Source: Phlegmacium glaucopus (lineage: Eukaryota; Basidiomycota; Agaricomycetes; Agaricales; Cortinariaceae). Taken from it: a stretch of DNA of 64,000 bases. Where the stretch lies: contig MU130238.1 of assembly GCA_015039465.1 (NCBI GenBank), positions 19,968-83,967 on the forward strand, read 5' to 3'. The notes beneath the pieces are model-generated. The model had not been told where the DNA came from. It ran no database searches and saw nothing but the letters and a program-made list of their open reading frames with translations. The position numbers were made by a program, and so were the translations under genes. This document shows positions 45,269 to 57,789 of the stretch, in pieces. Numbering within the stretch: position 1 is the stretch's first letter; each line of letters begins with the position of its first letter.

Positions 45269-46550
45269 GAGAAAAGGTGTATTTTCAAGATTATAAATCT
45301 CTACTCAAAACAATCACTCAATCAATACTTTATACAATCTTAATAATGCAAGTTGGGTTTTCTAGAAAGTATAACCTTTCCAATATTTTGAATTCGCTTC
45401 AACTAAACACACACAACAACAATAATAATTTGGATCAATTAAAGGATGATCAAACTTGTAAAGTGGTTTTGCAATTTATAGCTTGCACCAACAATCAGTA
45501 GAAGAATTCCTAAGACTTCTCTGATTGATTTACAATTTGTGTACACAAAAGTCCAAGACTTTGTTACAACTTCAACACAATTGCATACACAAGAAGACTC
45601 AAACTTGTGCTATGACTTTAACACAATTGCATACACAAGAAGCCCTCTTGCTTCTGCTATGACTTTAACACAACAACAACTTTTACAACAATTCAACAAT
45701 TATTGCAACAAGTCAAACAACTCTGAGAAACTGATTTATTTTCAAGTCCACTACTCAAAGACAAGTGTTCTTGCTCAATGTCTAAGACACTGAGCTATAC
45801 TAGGTTGCAATTGAGGGGGGGAAAGAAAGAATCCAATTTTCTGACTATTTACAAACCCTGGGAGGTATTTTATACATTTGAGATACTTAAAAATAGATAA
45901 TGTCCAAAAATAGATATACTGGTTCCTGGTACCCTTACTTTGGTTCTGGCACCATGTGCACTCATTGTTCCTGGAAACATAGGGGTTGTTCTATTTTTAG
46001 CCCCATGTTCCTAATTTTAGGTAGTTTCCACCCCTCTTGGTGGGAACTGTGCCTATTGTGCCTGGAAACAATCTTTATGATTGTTCAGCACTCCCCCTAT
46101 CCTTAATCATCATGATTCCTACACAATCACATGGTTCCACTATCTTGGTTATTCTGCTTCCACTGTTGCTAGGGCACCAACTTCCCCTGAATATTTATTA
46201 ATAATATTCTGTTGCTCCAAAATCACACCCCATGACATTTGCTAACCCAATATTGTTTATTTAACTTTTCCTGTGCCAAGTCTATAAGGATATTCATGGA
46301 TTTATTGGTTTTAATCCAGACATGCAATTTGTAGTGTAACAAATGATAGTCTATTGACCACACTTATTAACTATATGCATTTAAGTCACACAGTAATAGG
46401 TCTAATCAACAGTTGTAGGGCAAACAACTCTGATTCCCTTAGCTATTATCAGTTGTATTAACCAGTTATTGGTGCATTAATTAATATTTATGCTGAAATA
46501 ATAGATAAAAATTGCAAAAACCATGCTTATGCAGATTTAAATCATATCAC
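45269..46550. other. AT-rich repeat-like stretch, no gene
   Basis: The beginning shares a short block with the insertion at 14213 (TGCAAGTTGGG, then AGAAAGTATAACC), so it may be a remnant of a related element. A block (acacaattgcatacacaagaag) is repeated near 45577 and 45620. No boundary or coding part was found. Confidence 0.4.
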
Positions 46551-46906
46551 CGCCATGGATTATTCACCCAAGAATGCAGAACCTTTCCGGGAGCAGAACG
46601 CAGCACTTATATTTATCTTTTATGTTTCGGTTGCTATTCCTTTATTTATTTAAGTACTCGAAACTTGTATGTTTTCCCTCAGTTTGAATATCTACTTAGT
46701 TTCCTCCTCTTGTTTTTCCCTCTAAGTCACTGAGGTCTTCCGACTTGTTACTTTCCTTTTCCGTTCCGAAATCAGGACACCTTAGGAGCTGGGTGGCACA
46801 GCACACACGCTGAGGCCAACATCCTTTCCGGGTTACTGTTCCGGTTCCGTTCCGTCCGTTCCGGAGTAACTCCAACGTGACTTCTCCTTTTGTTCTAAAC
46901 TTAACA
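46551..46906 (-). mobile_element. LTR family 2, truncated, reverse
   Basis: The last 356 bp match the reverse LTR from the GATTATTCACCCAAGAATGC block to the terminal CTTAACA. The other end is missing and no target duplication is visible. Confidence 0.85.
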
Positions 46907-48231
46907 CCCAGGGTTTGTGATGGGAGAGCTTAGCTTTGAAGCCATAAGCCACCAAAGCCAGTGTGGCCCACAGCTCAAGGCCTCAGGCTCTGGATTTGGA
47001 AAGCTGAAAGCCATTGCCTGAGTCTTGGCTTTTGGTGATAGGAATTTGAACAAAATTCCAAAGGTTTATTGTCAAATTTTTGTGTGATCAGATAACCAAA
47101 TATCATGACAGATAGTGTTGCCACAGTTTAAGCCAATGACTCAAGTATATCAGCTTAACTCAAGAACAAAGGCTCTGATTCTTTTGGTCTCTTAGGTGAA
47201 CCCCCCCCCCCAGCTTTTTATGTCATCTAACCTGTCAAATATTTTCACAACTCTCACAATTTTATTTGCTACATTAATCACATTTTTTTGAAAAACATCA
47301 GCTTAAACTGTGGCAACACTAATGACAGAAACAAAATGCATCATTGTAATGTTATATTAGTCTATGTATCACTTGCACTGTAGAGCATGTTTATGCCTGT
47401 TTTATGCCCATTTTAACTTTTGATAGGGTTTTAGATGATGAATTGTCAATTTCCATGATGAAGTATGTGGGATGATTTTCACCTCCTTTTCTACATGTAT
47501 GGATACTGTTGTAGAATCTGTAGATAAGCTGCGGTCTAGGCCCAGGCCAAGCCTAAGCTGTACAAAAGCCATGATGAGGGCTTGGGCTTGAGATTTAACA
47601 AACCTGAGTGCCCAAAAGCTGAGCCTAAGCTGGCAGCACTTAAGCCAAGCTGAGCCATCACATCACTACAGGGGTTACCTGCACCAATCTCTAATTGCTG
47701 GCCAACCAGCACATCATTCAGGCTCTAGGAAACCATTCACACCAAAGCCATTCAACCATAAGTCATTCTCTTAACCTTCACTGTAGCCTCCTCAGTTCAC
47801 ACTCTTTCCTTCCACTTTTTTTGAATAAATAGTCCAACCTTCTTTTTAGTTATCCAACTTTATGCCCAAGTCCATTTTCCACCAAATTCCCAAGCCTTAA
47901 TTTGAGCCATCAACTCATTTGAAATAATGATGGAACCCTTAGTTATCATTGACTCATTGCACTCCCTGCTATGCTCACTGGAATGGTTTATGTGCCAAAG
48001 TAGTACACTTTTTATATCAAATCCACTTTATTCAACCTTTAGTCAGTCTTTGGTCTCTGGTAATGCATTGTCACTGTGCCCTCCCTCATAATACCTTTCA
48101 TACTTCATTTTTATGACAACTACATAGATACATCTGTCTTACATTCAGTATGTTCCAAATTCAACCCTCTGCACAAGATTGTGTTGTTGTGAAAAGGAAC
48201 CATAACCATGCTCTGCCATAAGTGTGAGAAG
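46907..48231. other. Intergenic, repeat-rich
   Basis: Apart from the MITE at 47113-47321 there is no recognisable gene. Words such as AAGCCAAGCTGAGCC and its inverse recur near 46920 and 47530-47655, suggesting an older inverted-repeat element that the MITE entered. Confidence 0.45.
47113..47321. mobile_element. 209-bp hAT-like MITE
   Basis: Ends TAGTGTTGCCACAGTTTAAG and its inverse, with a perfect 8-bp target duplication ATGACAGA (47105-47112, 47322-47329). It has no coding sequence; 8-bp duplications suggest the hAT superfamily. Confidence 0.92.
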
Positions 48232-51200
48232 CTAACTTTGAAACTATGTTTCAGAGAAAATATTGAGCAATGAAACAAAAATGTACAATATAATAAAAAG
48301 GCATACATACCTCTAGAAGCAAAATTTCTCCTGTTCCATATCCAAGGCATATTTTAGACAAGTGATAGCTGACAGATGTTGGGTTACAGAAAGGTGATGG
48401 AATCCAAATTTTATGGTTCATGGTGTGGAATATCATGTCTTGATATATATCAAGGGATGATAACTGTAATGAGGGATGAAGTCTGCAATAAGCATGATGA
48501 TGGATATAAATACCATCAGGAATTGATGATAAACCAGGACCAGGTAATTGACTGTTATCAGATTTAGATGGAAGAAACATATCCCTGTTCAGCTCCACCT
48601 CACATTCTCCTGTGGATGTAGTCCAGATCCGTGCAGTGTCATCATCAGATGCAGACACAATATGTATACCATCAGGAGAAAAGACAGCAGAGTAGACAAA
48701 ATCTGAATGCCCTTTCAGCTCTGCTTCACACTCTCCTGTAGCTGTATTCCAGATTCGTGCAGTGTTATCAAAAGATGCAGACACAACATGCATACCATCA
48801 GGAGAGAAGACAGCAAACAAGATCCATCCTGAATGTCCTGTCAGCTGCACTTCACACTCTCCTGTGGCTGCATTCCAGATCCATGCAGTGTTATCATCAG
48901 ATGCAGACACAATATGCATACCATCAGAAGAGAAGACAGCAGAGTTGACACAATCTGAATGTCCTTTCAGCTCTGCCTCACACTCTCCTGTGGCTGTATT
49001 CCAGATCCGTGCAGTGTTATCATTAGATGCAGAGACAATATGCACACTATCAGGAGAGAAGACAGCAGAAAGGACCTTTCTGGAATGTCCTTTCAGCTCT
49101 GCCTCACACTCTCCTGTGGCTGCATTCCAGATCATTGCAGTGTTATCTTCAGATGCAGATACAATATGCATACCATCAGGAGAGAAGATAGCAGAGTGGA
49201 CATGTCCTGAATGACCTTTTGGCTCTGCTTCACACTCTCCTATGGCTGTATTCCAGATCCGTGCAGTGTTATCCTCAGATGCAGACACAATATGCATACC
49301 ATCAGGAGAGAAGACAGCAGAGTGGACGTGTCCTGAATGTCCTTTCAGCTCTGTTTCACACTCTCCTGTGGCTGTATTCCAAATCCATACAGTGTTATCA
49401 TCAGATGCAGACAAAATATGCATGCCATCAGGAGAGAAGACAGCAGAATGAACTCTTCCTAAATGTCCTTTCAGCTCTGCTTCACAATTGCCTGTGGCTG
49501 CATTCCATATCCGTGCAGTGCTATCATAAGATGCAGACACAATAAGCATACTATCAGGAGAGAAGACAGCGGTGCTGACCCATCCTGAATGTCCTTTCAG
49601 CTCTGCTTCACACTCTCCTCTGGCTGTATTCCAGATACATGCAGTGTGATCATTAGATGCAGACACAATATGCATACCATCAGGAGAGAAGACAGCAGAA
49701 TTGACAGAATCTGAATGTTTTTTCAGCTCTGCCTCACACTCTCCTGTGGCTGTATTCCAGATCTGTGAAATATTATCTGAAGATGCAGACACAATATGCA
49801 TGCCATCAGGAGAGAAGACAGCAAAGTTGACCCATCCTGAATGTCCTTTCAGCTCTGCCTCACACTCTCCTGTGGCTGTATTCCACATCCGCACAGTGTT
49901 ATCATCAGATGCAGTCACAATATGCATACCATCAGGGGAGAAGACAGCAGAATTGATAAATTTTGAATGTCCTTTCAGCTCCACTTCACAGTCTCCTGTG
50001 GCTGTATTCCATATCCGTGCAGTGTTATCATAAGATGCAGACACAATATGTGTACCATCAGGAGAGAAGACAGCAGCATTGACAATTTCTGAATGTCCTT
50101 TTAGCTCTGCCTCACACTCTCCTGTGGCTGTATTCCAGATACATGCAGTGTTATCAGAAGATGCAGACACAATATGCATACCATCAGGAGAGAAGGCAGC
50201 ATATTTGACAACTCCTGAATGCCTTAGAACTGCTTCAGTCAGGCTCCATGCCTTTCTCCTTCCAAAGCAGAGTTTCCATGGACAATCCATCCTACTCCCA
50301 TATGCTTTCCAAATATGTGATTTTTCTGGCAGCCAAGCCAATGCTGAAGGACATCCTTCAAGACTATTATTTTTAATCAAATCATAGTTTTCCTTCAGGA
50401 ATCGTTCAGCATCAATCACTGTCATCTTGAACAGATTCCTGACCTGATTTCTGTTATAAGTGAAATTCATCTGCAGAAAGATGATCACTTACATTTACCC
50501 AACTTTCTAGCTTATGCAGTGAATGCATTGCCATTCCCAACTTTCCTAAGATACTCAAACAATCCATCCATCTCAGAAGATGTCTTTGGAAAAAATGCTT
50601 CAATTCATCAATCTCATTGTTGTTGTCTGCATATGTGAAATGTGAAACCCAGCTACCACAAGCATATGCAAGAGATTCAGAAATATCTCCACATCTCCTC
50701 TCTGCCAAGTAAGACACCCTTTTTTCCTCTGACCATTCTTTCTCTATCAAGGACAGACACTGAAGTGCCAAATGCTTATGAGAAATACATGGGTCAAGGT
50801 AGTGCTTTGAGGAAAGAATTTGATTACTGATGAAACCATAGAAGGAAGCATGAAATATTGAAATGGGCATATCAGAGTCTTCAGATGAAATATATATCAA
50901 GGAGTGAAGAGAAGAGAGGGCAGCCACAGCATGTTCTATGGGCATTTCCATCAAAGCACTGATGGCACTCATGGAAAGAGGATTACAGCCATATACAACA
51001 GCTGTGAGAACCATGTCTATATTTTTCCTCTCCTTTTTATTTGTAAAGGCATAGGCAGCATCCAAAATTCTTTCATAAAGAGTATCCAGTGGATGGGTTG
51101 CACCAGATGTTGCTTCCAATGTCATATTGACCACATCTGAAAGACGCTGAGGCATACTAGAACTACCCTTCTGAGCAATATATTTGCAGACAGTTGCTGC

Positions 51201-52695
51201 ATAAACAAACAAGGTACCAGACATCTTGACAAGGCTTTCAAGTTCAGCCTGAGGAGGCCAATTATGCCTATTGTGCTTCACTTGGCCAAGCAAGCAAGCT
51301 TTAATATAGAGCTCAATATCAGCCTTGACCATCTCCTTTTCAACCTCATGAAGGATGAAGTTGGAATAATCCCAAGAATGATCAAAAGTCTCCTTGAGCA
51401 CAATCTCTGGACGACTAGTGATGAAGAACTTGATTGGAAGAGATTTATTGTGCTTTAAGATCACAGAAAGCAACTCAGCCACAAGGGACTGGTCAGAGCA
51501 CTCATCCAGGGCATCAAGAACAATAACTGGGACTATTCCTCCTCTGATACTGTCCTTATACACAGTCAGTGGTCTGACCATGAAATTCAGGAATTGTTTG
51601 CTAATCCTCCAAGATGTGCAGTCAGTACTTGGATCAGTTTTTACTACATCCAAGATAAGTTGGGGCAGAGAAAAAAAAAAAAAAAAAAAAAAAAAAAACT
51701 GAAAGGAGATGGTTGGGATGATGCAATGAACATCACTGGTATCAGACCGGAGATGAGAAGAGAAGAAAGTACCACCAAGGGAACCCATTTCACGGAGAAT
51801 TTCACTGAAAGAGTAAGCAATTGTCGTTTTGCCGGTTCCAGCCATCCCGTTGAGCCAGTATACCTTTGTGGTCGTATCATTACTGGCCCACACTCGCAGT
51901 GAATCGAGGATGGCCTTGCGAGTGTTCTCCGTACATCCGTTGCGTGGAATTGCTGCGTCGTATTCTGCGAATTGAGCACGTGGTGAGAGCTTCTCATGTA
52001 GTAGTGCATCCTATGAACTAGTATTCAGCACAGATCATCTGACTCCAAAGATTATATTGCTCACTATGACTCGAGAGTTTGATTGTTCATCTCCATCAGC
52101 GTTGGATGGCACATGCATGTGGATCTGAGTGATCTGAAATAATGATAGAACTGTCAGTAAACAGATTGGTTTTTGTATAGATGGAATGATGCTTACAGTG
52201 TTGGCCATGTTAATCGCTGAGTGATGGAGGCGTACATCGTGAGCACCTTGGAAGGCAGACATTGGAACCATATCCTAAACGAGGAGCCATTAACAACGAC
52301 GGTCGTGAACGCAACACAGACGCTGACCGTGGATGGAGTTTCCGGTCCTGAGCTACTAGCAGAACCAAGTTGCCTGGGCACAATAGGTGAAACTAGTACG
52401 GAATTTGGGAGGGACACTGTATCTGCTCTCGAGTCCGCAGTCATTACCGCTGTAGCAGCGTGATCGACGAGCGGCAAGTGGCTGGGAAGAATGAGATTAA
52501 GTAAATAATCAAGCAAATAGGGAATTCTGCCGTTCACCTTGTTCCAGCATCTGTCGTTGCCATACGGTTGTTGGAGCTTGGATCCAAGTCGATCGACAAT
52601 GGTGTGGACGGATGTGACAAAGGAGAGAATTTCCCCTTGACATATCGAATAGCTTTAGTTATGCGATTGTTCTTAGATGGTCTTTCGCTCGACAT
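48232..52695 (-). CDS. NACHT-WD40 NLR-like receptor, complete gene
   Basis: A STAND-type receptor of the fungal NLR class (HET-E/NWD-like). The nucleotide-binding part reads YWLNGMAGTGKTTIA (P-loop), VPVIVLDALDEC (Walker B) and FFITSRPE (sensor), followed by a helical linker and thirteen WD40 repeats (48584-50221). The start is uncertain: ATG 52695 (MSSERPSKNNRITKA; intron 52537-52482) or ATG 52271 (MVPMSAFQGAHDVRLHHSAI; introns 52196-52134 and 52064-52011). The main exon starts at 52010. A short 3' intron (GTATGT...ACATAG) ends in a stop at 48234-48232 and is also seen in the second copy. Between NACHT and WD40 the frame changes near 50480-50465, so the gene may be broken. A 28-A run lies in the NACHT coding part. 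Confidence 0.85.
48584..50221 (-). repeat. Thirteen WD40 repeats of 126 bp
   Basis: Exactly 13 tandem units of 42 codons, each with the core SAVFSPDGMHIVSAS and DNTARIWN. Differences concentrate at the residues after the opening His-Ser, before Asp-Asn-Thr, and before Ile-Trp. Such high internal identity implies recent repeat exchange. Confidence 0.95.
51671..51698 (-). repeat. Run of 28 A (poly-Phe codons on the minus strand)
   Basis: A perfect A28 interrupts the NACHT-coding exon between the P-loop and Walker B. The related fragment at 17895-17930 has normal coding sequence at this place. The reading frame is kept across the run as sequenced. Confidence 0.95.
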
Positions 52696-53459
52696 GATGA
52701 TCGTGGTCAAGAGAGAGCGCAGTGCTCTTCCCACGGTGAGGTAGTAACAATAATAAATATAGAACCGCTACTACGTCCTTCGTTGGTCCTCCTCTGGCTA
52801 CTTCCTATTCCTACTTGCAGGTCACCTCGCTTTGAGGTGACGTTAATGGCGCCTAGTAGGTAGGCATCGCCACCGCACTGATACGAAGGTTGAGAGACAA
52901 GGGAAGATTGTATCTTAAATAAAGAGGGACAGTATGAGGATGAGAACCACGGTTGTGGCTTCAACGATATCGAGGCTTCATAATATAAATAACTTCATGT
53001 TATTGGCTAAATAATGTGATCTTGTCGGTGAGTTGCAAGTGAGTTGGTGGTAGAGATAAGGGAGGACATTCAGGAGTTGCCGGCTAATACTTTCAATGGC
53101 TTTGGTTTTAACTTTTCACGTTGATAACAAAATGATAACTTGACAGTCGTTGACCAGTGATTAGTATCGAGCCCTCAATATTTCCTTCTCCTGCCAAGTG
53201 ACAACGTAAAGCTCTAAATGATGGTCATTATTTAGGGGTATTACTTCTACCTAAACCGTCGCTGCGGAGCGGGGTCGTCAAAGTATTTACCAGTCCAGCC
53301 GGGGGGGTGCTTCAGAACGACGGCATCTGACATAGGTGATGTTGAGGTGGCGTCGAGGACAATGTGGTAGTGGGTAGAAATGTCGTTGGCTAATATAATT
53401 TTCTCAAAGTTAGAATGTGAATTGGGGATGTGTCGCGATGAGATAACGGTGAAATTTGG
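52696..53459. other. Upstream flank of the NACHT gene
   Basis: No gene is supported. A short inverted repeat (CAGGTCACCTCGC / GAGGTGACG) lies near 52820. The rest may hold the promoter. Confidence 0.4.
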
Positions 53460-55600
53460 ACTTGACGGTTGACATTGAAGTCGCCACCATTTATGTCGGC
53501 GTATGGGAAAATCGAAATGATAGGTGTTGGAGATGGTGGTAGCCTATACGCCAGAAATGGGACTGTTTCTCGGGAGTAGAAAAGGTAGAAATAGATATGT
53601 AAGTGGATGTTCAGCTCGATTGCGTTTTTCAAGTTGGAGGCAAGAAAGATAGGGACGGCACTGGCAAAAAACCAACCAGTAGAGATCAAGTAGAAAAATA
53701 AGATAATCACCTGTAATGGATAGTAGTGGATGTGATCCTGCCTCAAGATAATTCGTCGTCGACATTGGCATTCCGCTTCGTGGGGTTTCTTGAATGAACC
53801 CTCTACCAACGAAAGGCGATGGGCGTCATTTAACAGTCGAAACTGGACTAGACACAGCTTCAACTTCCAAGTAGGCTTCTTCATTGTTATGCACCATTGC
53901 TGAACCGTCCCTCTGGTCGCTTTTCCACTTTCCACGGGCAGATATTTGTCCCGGTCGAAGTGATGATGATAGATCCTGTAGATCATTGCAACAGGAAGGC
54001 GTAGGCGAAATTCTTGCTTAGCTATATCTGGGAATTCATCTACATGAAAGTCAATCTCGATATCATGATCATATTGAGCTTTGAGCTTTGAGGGATAAAT
54101 CAAGATCAGGTTCAGAGGTTTCGACTGCCTCATCATCCATGACGATATGCAGGTTCTTATCTTGGAGTTTGGAAGGACTAGCAACCGATATGACACCATC
54201 ACTGTCCCGCCGTTGTACATCGCATACCTTGGACCCGGAAGGAGTGTGGAAGAACTTAGATTGAGCCGATCTAGGAGGAGACGAACTCTTGCCATGATTT
54301 TTCTTCTGGTCCATATCATGATCCATAACCTCTGCAAGCCTTCCTTTTCCGCTGGCTATATCGCTTAACCCTTGTTTTTGTTTGATGACTACGGGCGGTG
54401 TGTTCTGCTTCATACGGGAGGTATGATGGGATTTGGGCCTACATAAGAATGGAAGTTGTTAGAGGATACGAGATGCTAAAGGGAAAAAAAAGAAAGCTAA
54501 CCAAAGAAGCTTGGAATACCTCCGGTTGGTAAGCTCTTCTGTTTTTTGCCCTTGTTTTTTGCCAACTGGCTAGGGCTATTTGCGACGAGGGGAAGAGGCT
54601 TAAGAACACGAGGGATGAAAGCTAGGTTGATATCTCCATGGGCGGGTCAGTCATTGGATCGGCGTCGCCAAGAGCAATCTCCTTCGCCAGTATAGGGTCC
54701 ATGTCACTGAAAATATTGTTTAGCAATATCGATACCTGACAAAAATTACTTACCTTCCATCTCTTCAACAGCGCACAAGCTGTCTTCAAACCTATACCAG
54801 GGAGACTTGGGAGCTGGTCACATCCACTCAGCATTGCCATTGCCCGGAACTGGATGTCAGACCAGCCTAAGAGATATGACATTTGTATCTAACGAGGAAG
54901 TTGTGAGAGAACCGAAATCATGGAGACGAAGGTGCTGGCTACCATCCAGTTTGAATAACACGTTCCGACAGCCAAAGACGAGAGGTCGGAGTCCCCGGTT
55001 AGTACAGCACCAACTAATCCTGCACGTTCCAGGTACGGGAGTTGGGCTGTTTCGGGAGCCACTACGCGATCCACTGATTCTGCACGTAGACCCTAACCAG
55101 GTTCTCGTCGCGCTTCTGCTTGCGTTCATGTTCAGTTCCTTTCTTGGCTGGAAGAGGACCTCCGCCAAATACAATATATGGCTTGATACCATAGTGTCAC
55201 AGAGGACGCACGCGTAGTCTACATACCTGGCGAAAGAGTTACATACATATTATCAGTCTCGATGACGAAGAAATGACACATCAAAAAGAGGGCTAACTAG
55301 TTGCGGCAAAAACAATTGAACCAAGTCCCCCCCCCCCCTTCTTCAAATCCCAGCCAAAATAAAGTGGATCACCCTTGTGCGTCTTCTTTCCAAGTGGCCA
55401 GCTCTGTGGCACAAGTATACATACCCCTATGTAACTAAACGTGCGCATCGGCAGCTACGGACTGTCCTGCATAGGTCCTTGAGGTGCTTGGCGACTTGTA
55501 TAGACTCTTGAGCAGCTAGAAGACCAGATATTCCCATAATTCAAGGCTATAAGATGGGGTATAGAAGAGACACAATGGACTTATCAGTTATAAAAGCCTA
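53460..55600 (-). pseudogene. Rearranged duplicate: TF tail plus decayed EXO1
   Basis: 53463-53575 matches the TF 3' region 38443-38575 in the same direction; 53576-53755 matches 38615-38780 in the opposite direction; 53757 to about 55600 follows 40950-43140 in the same direction with many deletions. EXO1 blocks remain (LLGWSDIQFRAMAMLSGCDQ, PSLPGIGLKTA) but exon 1 codons, the TEDSD block and most of exon 3 are broken or missing, and GCDY has become GCDQ. Intron sequence is kept, so it is a DNA-level copy and not a retrocopy. PIG-P and the EXO1 C-terminus are absent. Confidence 0.9.
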
Positions 55601-55906
55601 GTAGTTAACAGCGACACTGGGCGTCTGAACAATGGAACCCGACGTGACCCCCTATTTCAAACGCGTCACGAGCAGAACCACTGTCACTAGTCCCAGACAA
55701 TGATGACAGGTCTTTGTCCTGCTCTCCGTTGCATCGCGATTCGGGCAAGATGCACCATTGCTTTTCGGGTGCATCTATGCACCCTTCTCTTCATTTTTAC
55801 CCACCCTCCACACCCTTTCACCTGCACAAATATTGGAATATTTGCTACTCCATGCTACAAAGTATCCATTTTGGCTTCATATTCTGACCTTTACATGGTA
55901 AAGGAG
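55601..55906. other. Gap between the duplicate and a MITE
   Basis: No gene is recognised. It holds the end of the duplicated EXO1 promoter and a pyrimidine-rich stretch. Confidence 0.35.
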
Positions 55907-56302
55907 CAAGGGGGTCCCGGGATTTTAGTCCGTGACCCGAGGAGGGGGGGCCTTGCTGAGGGCTTAATTTTTTTTTCTAGTATCACTTTAAACACACATT
56001 TCCTGCTACTAGACAGTATTTCTGCCCCTGTATCATCATAACATAGCTAAATACAGTTCATATTTGCCTTCTGGGCAAGGTTATTTATGTTTTTAAGTGA
56101 TAAAAGATTGTTAAAAAAAACATATGGAGAGTCAGAAAACATATGGAGACCCCCTATAACTGGATGATCTGACCACATCCCATCAAAACATACCTAATTT
56201 GGATGAAAACATACCCTTTTTGGAAGGAGGGGGGGGTAGGTCAAAATGCCTTAAAAAAATTTACTGACCCTGTGCTGTTTTTACAATTCCTGGACCCCCT
56301 TG
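55907..56302. mobile_element. 396-bp hAT-like MITE
   Basis: Ends CAAGGGGGTCC and GGACCCCCTTG with an 8-bp duplication TAAAGGAG/TAAAGAAG (55899-55906, 56303-56310; one mismatch). Short inner matches extend the inverted repeats to about 20 bp. No coding part. Confidence 0.75.
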
Positions 56303-56846
56303 TAAAGAAGATAAGTACCTAATTTTATAGTTACCAACAATTATTGCTGCATGGAGTGGTTCAACCTGCCCACCCATCACAGTGTTTGTTTGGACACCTT
56401 GGTTAGGTCAGGATCCAAGAGCATGTGTTGGGAAAGTGCTTCACACTTTTTCCCACCATGCTCCTCTCTGCTATGCTTTGCATCCTTATAAATCCTGCCA
56501 CAGGATTCACACCTTTCACTTAATGCAGAAGCTGAGAGCGCTGTCAAAGTTCTGAGTTCTCAGCATTGAGGACTTGGCCTTATACAAACCTGACCCTGCA
56601 GATTTGAAAAAGAAGGGCCAGCATCTATTTGTGCAGTGATTGCTGGTTGGATTTTAAAAACATGTGCTTTGAAAAAAAGATGGTTCATAATCACTGTTGT
56701 CACAGATAAACAAATAGTTGAATACAAAGTGAGAAAGGTCAATGGCCCCAACCATACAGGCATTTATTGGTGATCAAACTGTTGAGTGTGCATCATGCTG
56801 CCGATCTTGTTAGTCTCCCCTGGTAAGGAGTCACATTGTTGTATCT

Positions 56847-57095
56847 GTGCCTCCAATCCCTGCCTTTGATATGTCACAGTACAGAACATTGTTGCTAGAA
56901 TCTTTAGTTTTGGCTATGGTCAATGGGCAACAGACAACTTACAAGCTTAGGGGGGTGGTCTATCATTCACAGGATCACTTCACTTCATGCTTCATTACAG
57001 AAACAGGTTCCATATGGTATCATGACAGGTTGTCCACAGGCCAGGAGATGGAGTATGAAGGTGATGTCAACACAATCGAGTTCAGGACATGCTGA
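56847..57095 (+). pseudogene. Fragment of a ubiquitin-peptidase-like, TE-associated domain
   Basis: The frame reads PPIPAFDMS, YKLRGVVYHSQDHFTSCFIT, GSIWYHDRLSTG and EYEG. The order of Leu-Arg-Gly, His-Phe-Thr and Trp-Tyr-His-Asp resembles the C-terminal half of USP/UCH-type peptidase folds that basidiomycete transposon genes often carry. The catalytic His would be in the HFTS block. Upstream sequence (56310-56846) contains similar but broken frames (TCxxC-like words). A decayed fragment, with moderate certainty about the family. Confidence 0.5.
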
Positions 57096-57789
57096 TCACA
57101 TGTCACAACATGTGCTGTTTATATAATCCCCTCTCAGAACTTGGATGTGCCATGCTGAAAGCAACAGCCTGCTCAAACCAGTCAGAGCCTATATCCCTGC
57201 TTTGCAAAGATGTTTCTTGAGGAATTTTTCATTATATAAATACATTAAATGACAGTACTATCATCCTGTTGATTAGAATGTGATTTTATTCTCCCTGTGT
57301 ACCCATTTCCAGGTAATCACACACAAATCCCTGCCAAATACCATACTGGGACTTCAAGCTTTATCAGGGACTCCAACCACTCAGATTAATGACTCCTTTT
57401 AGTGAGACAAAGTTTTCAGAGAGCATACTGGAACATTTCTGTGTGATGAGATCTTTTTTTGGACTCTAAGCATCAGAAGTAGTGTGTTTTCCATACTTTC
57501 TGGACAGCTACAAAAATTCTTAACTCAAAGAAATGTTGCCAGATGGATATAACTATTTTACTCCACCAAACATCACTGGAGATCTGCACTCACAAAGAGC
57601 TGATAGGCCCACAACATTTAGTTCTCAAAAGAAATGTTTGCCCAGTTGGGAATACCAAGTCAACATCAAAACTCCAATATTTTTGCATGAAGATACAGCC
57701 AAATGGGTCTAGTTTTCATTTGCCAAATTTCAGCATGTGAAGTTGAGTAGATCTCCAGAAAATTGCTAAAGAATCAGAACATCACTCCT
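57096..57789. other. Intergenic between two TE remnants
   Basis: No conserved frame or repeat edge was found. Confidence 0.35.

Noticed and set aside
46909..47680. Larger inverted-repeat element around the 209-bp MITE
   Set aside because: Inner inverted words exist but the tips do not match and no target duplication was found.
48584..50221. Regular repeat array resembling a CRISPR
   Set aside because: Units are 126 bp and encode WD40 repeats; there are no spacers.
52011..52064. TGA and TAG codons upstream of the NACHT exon as nonsense mutations
   Set aside because: They fall in a 54-nt segment with GTGAGC and CATAG ends that joins the flanking exons in phase, so an intron explains them.
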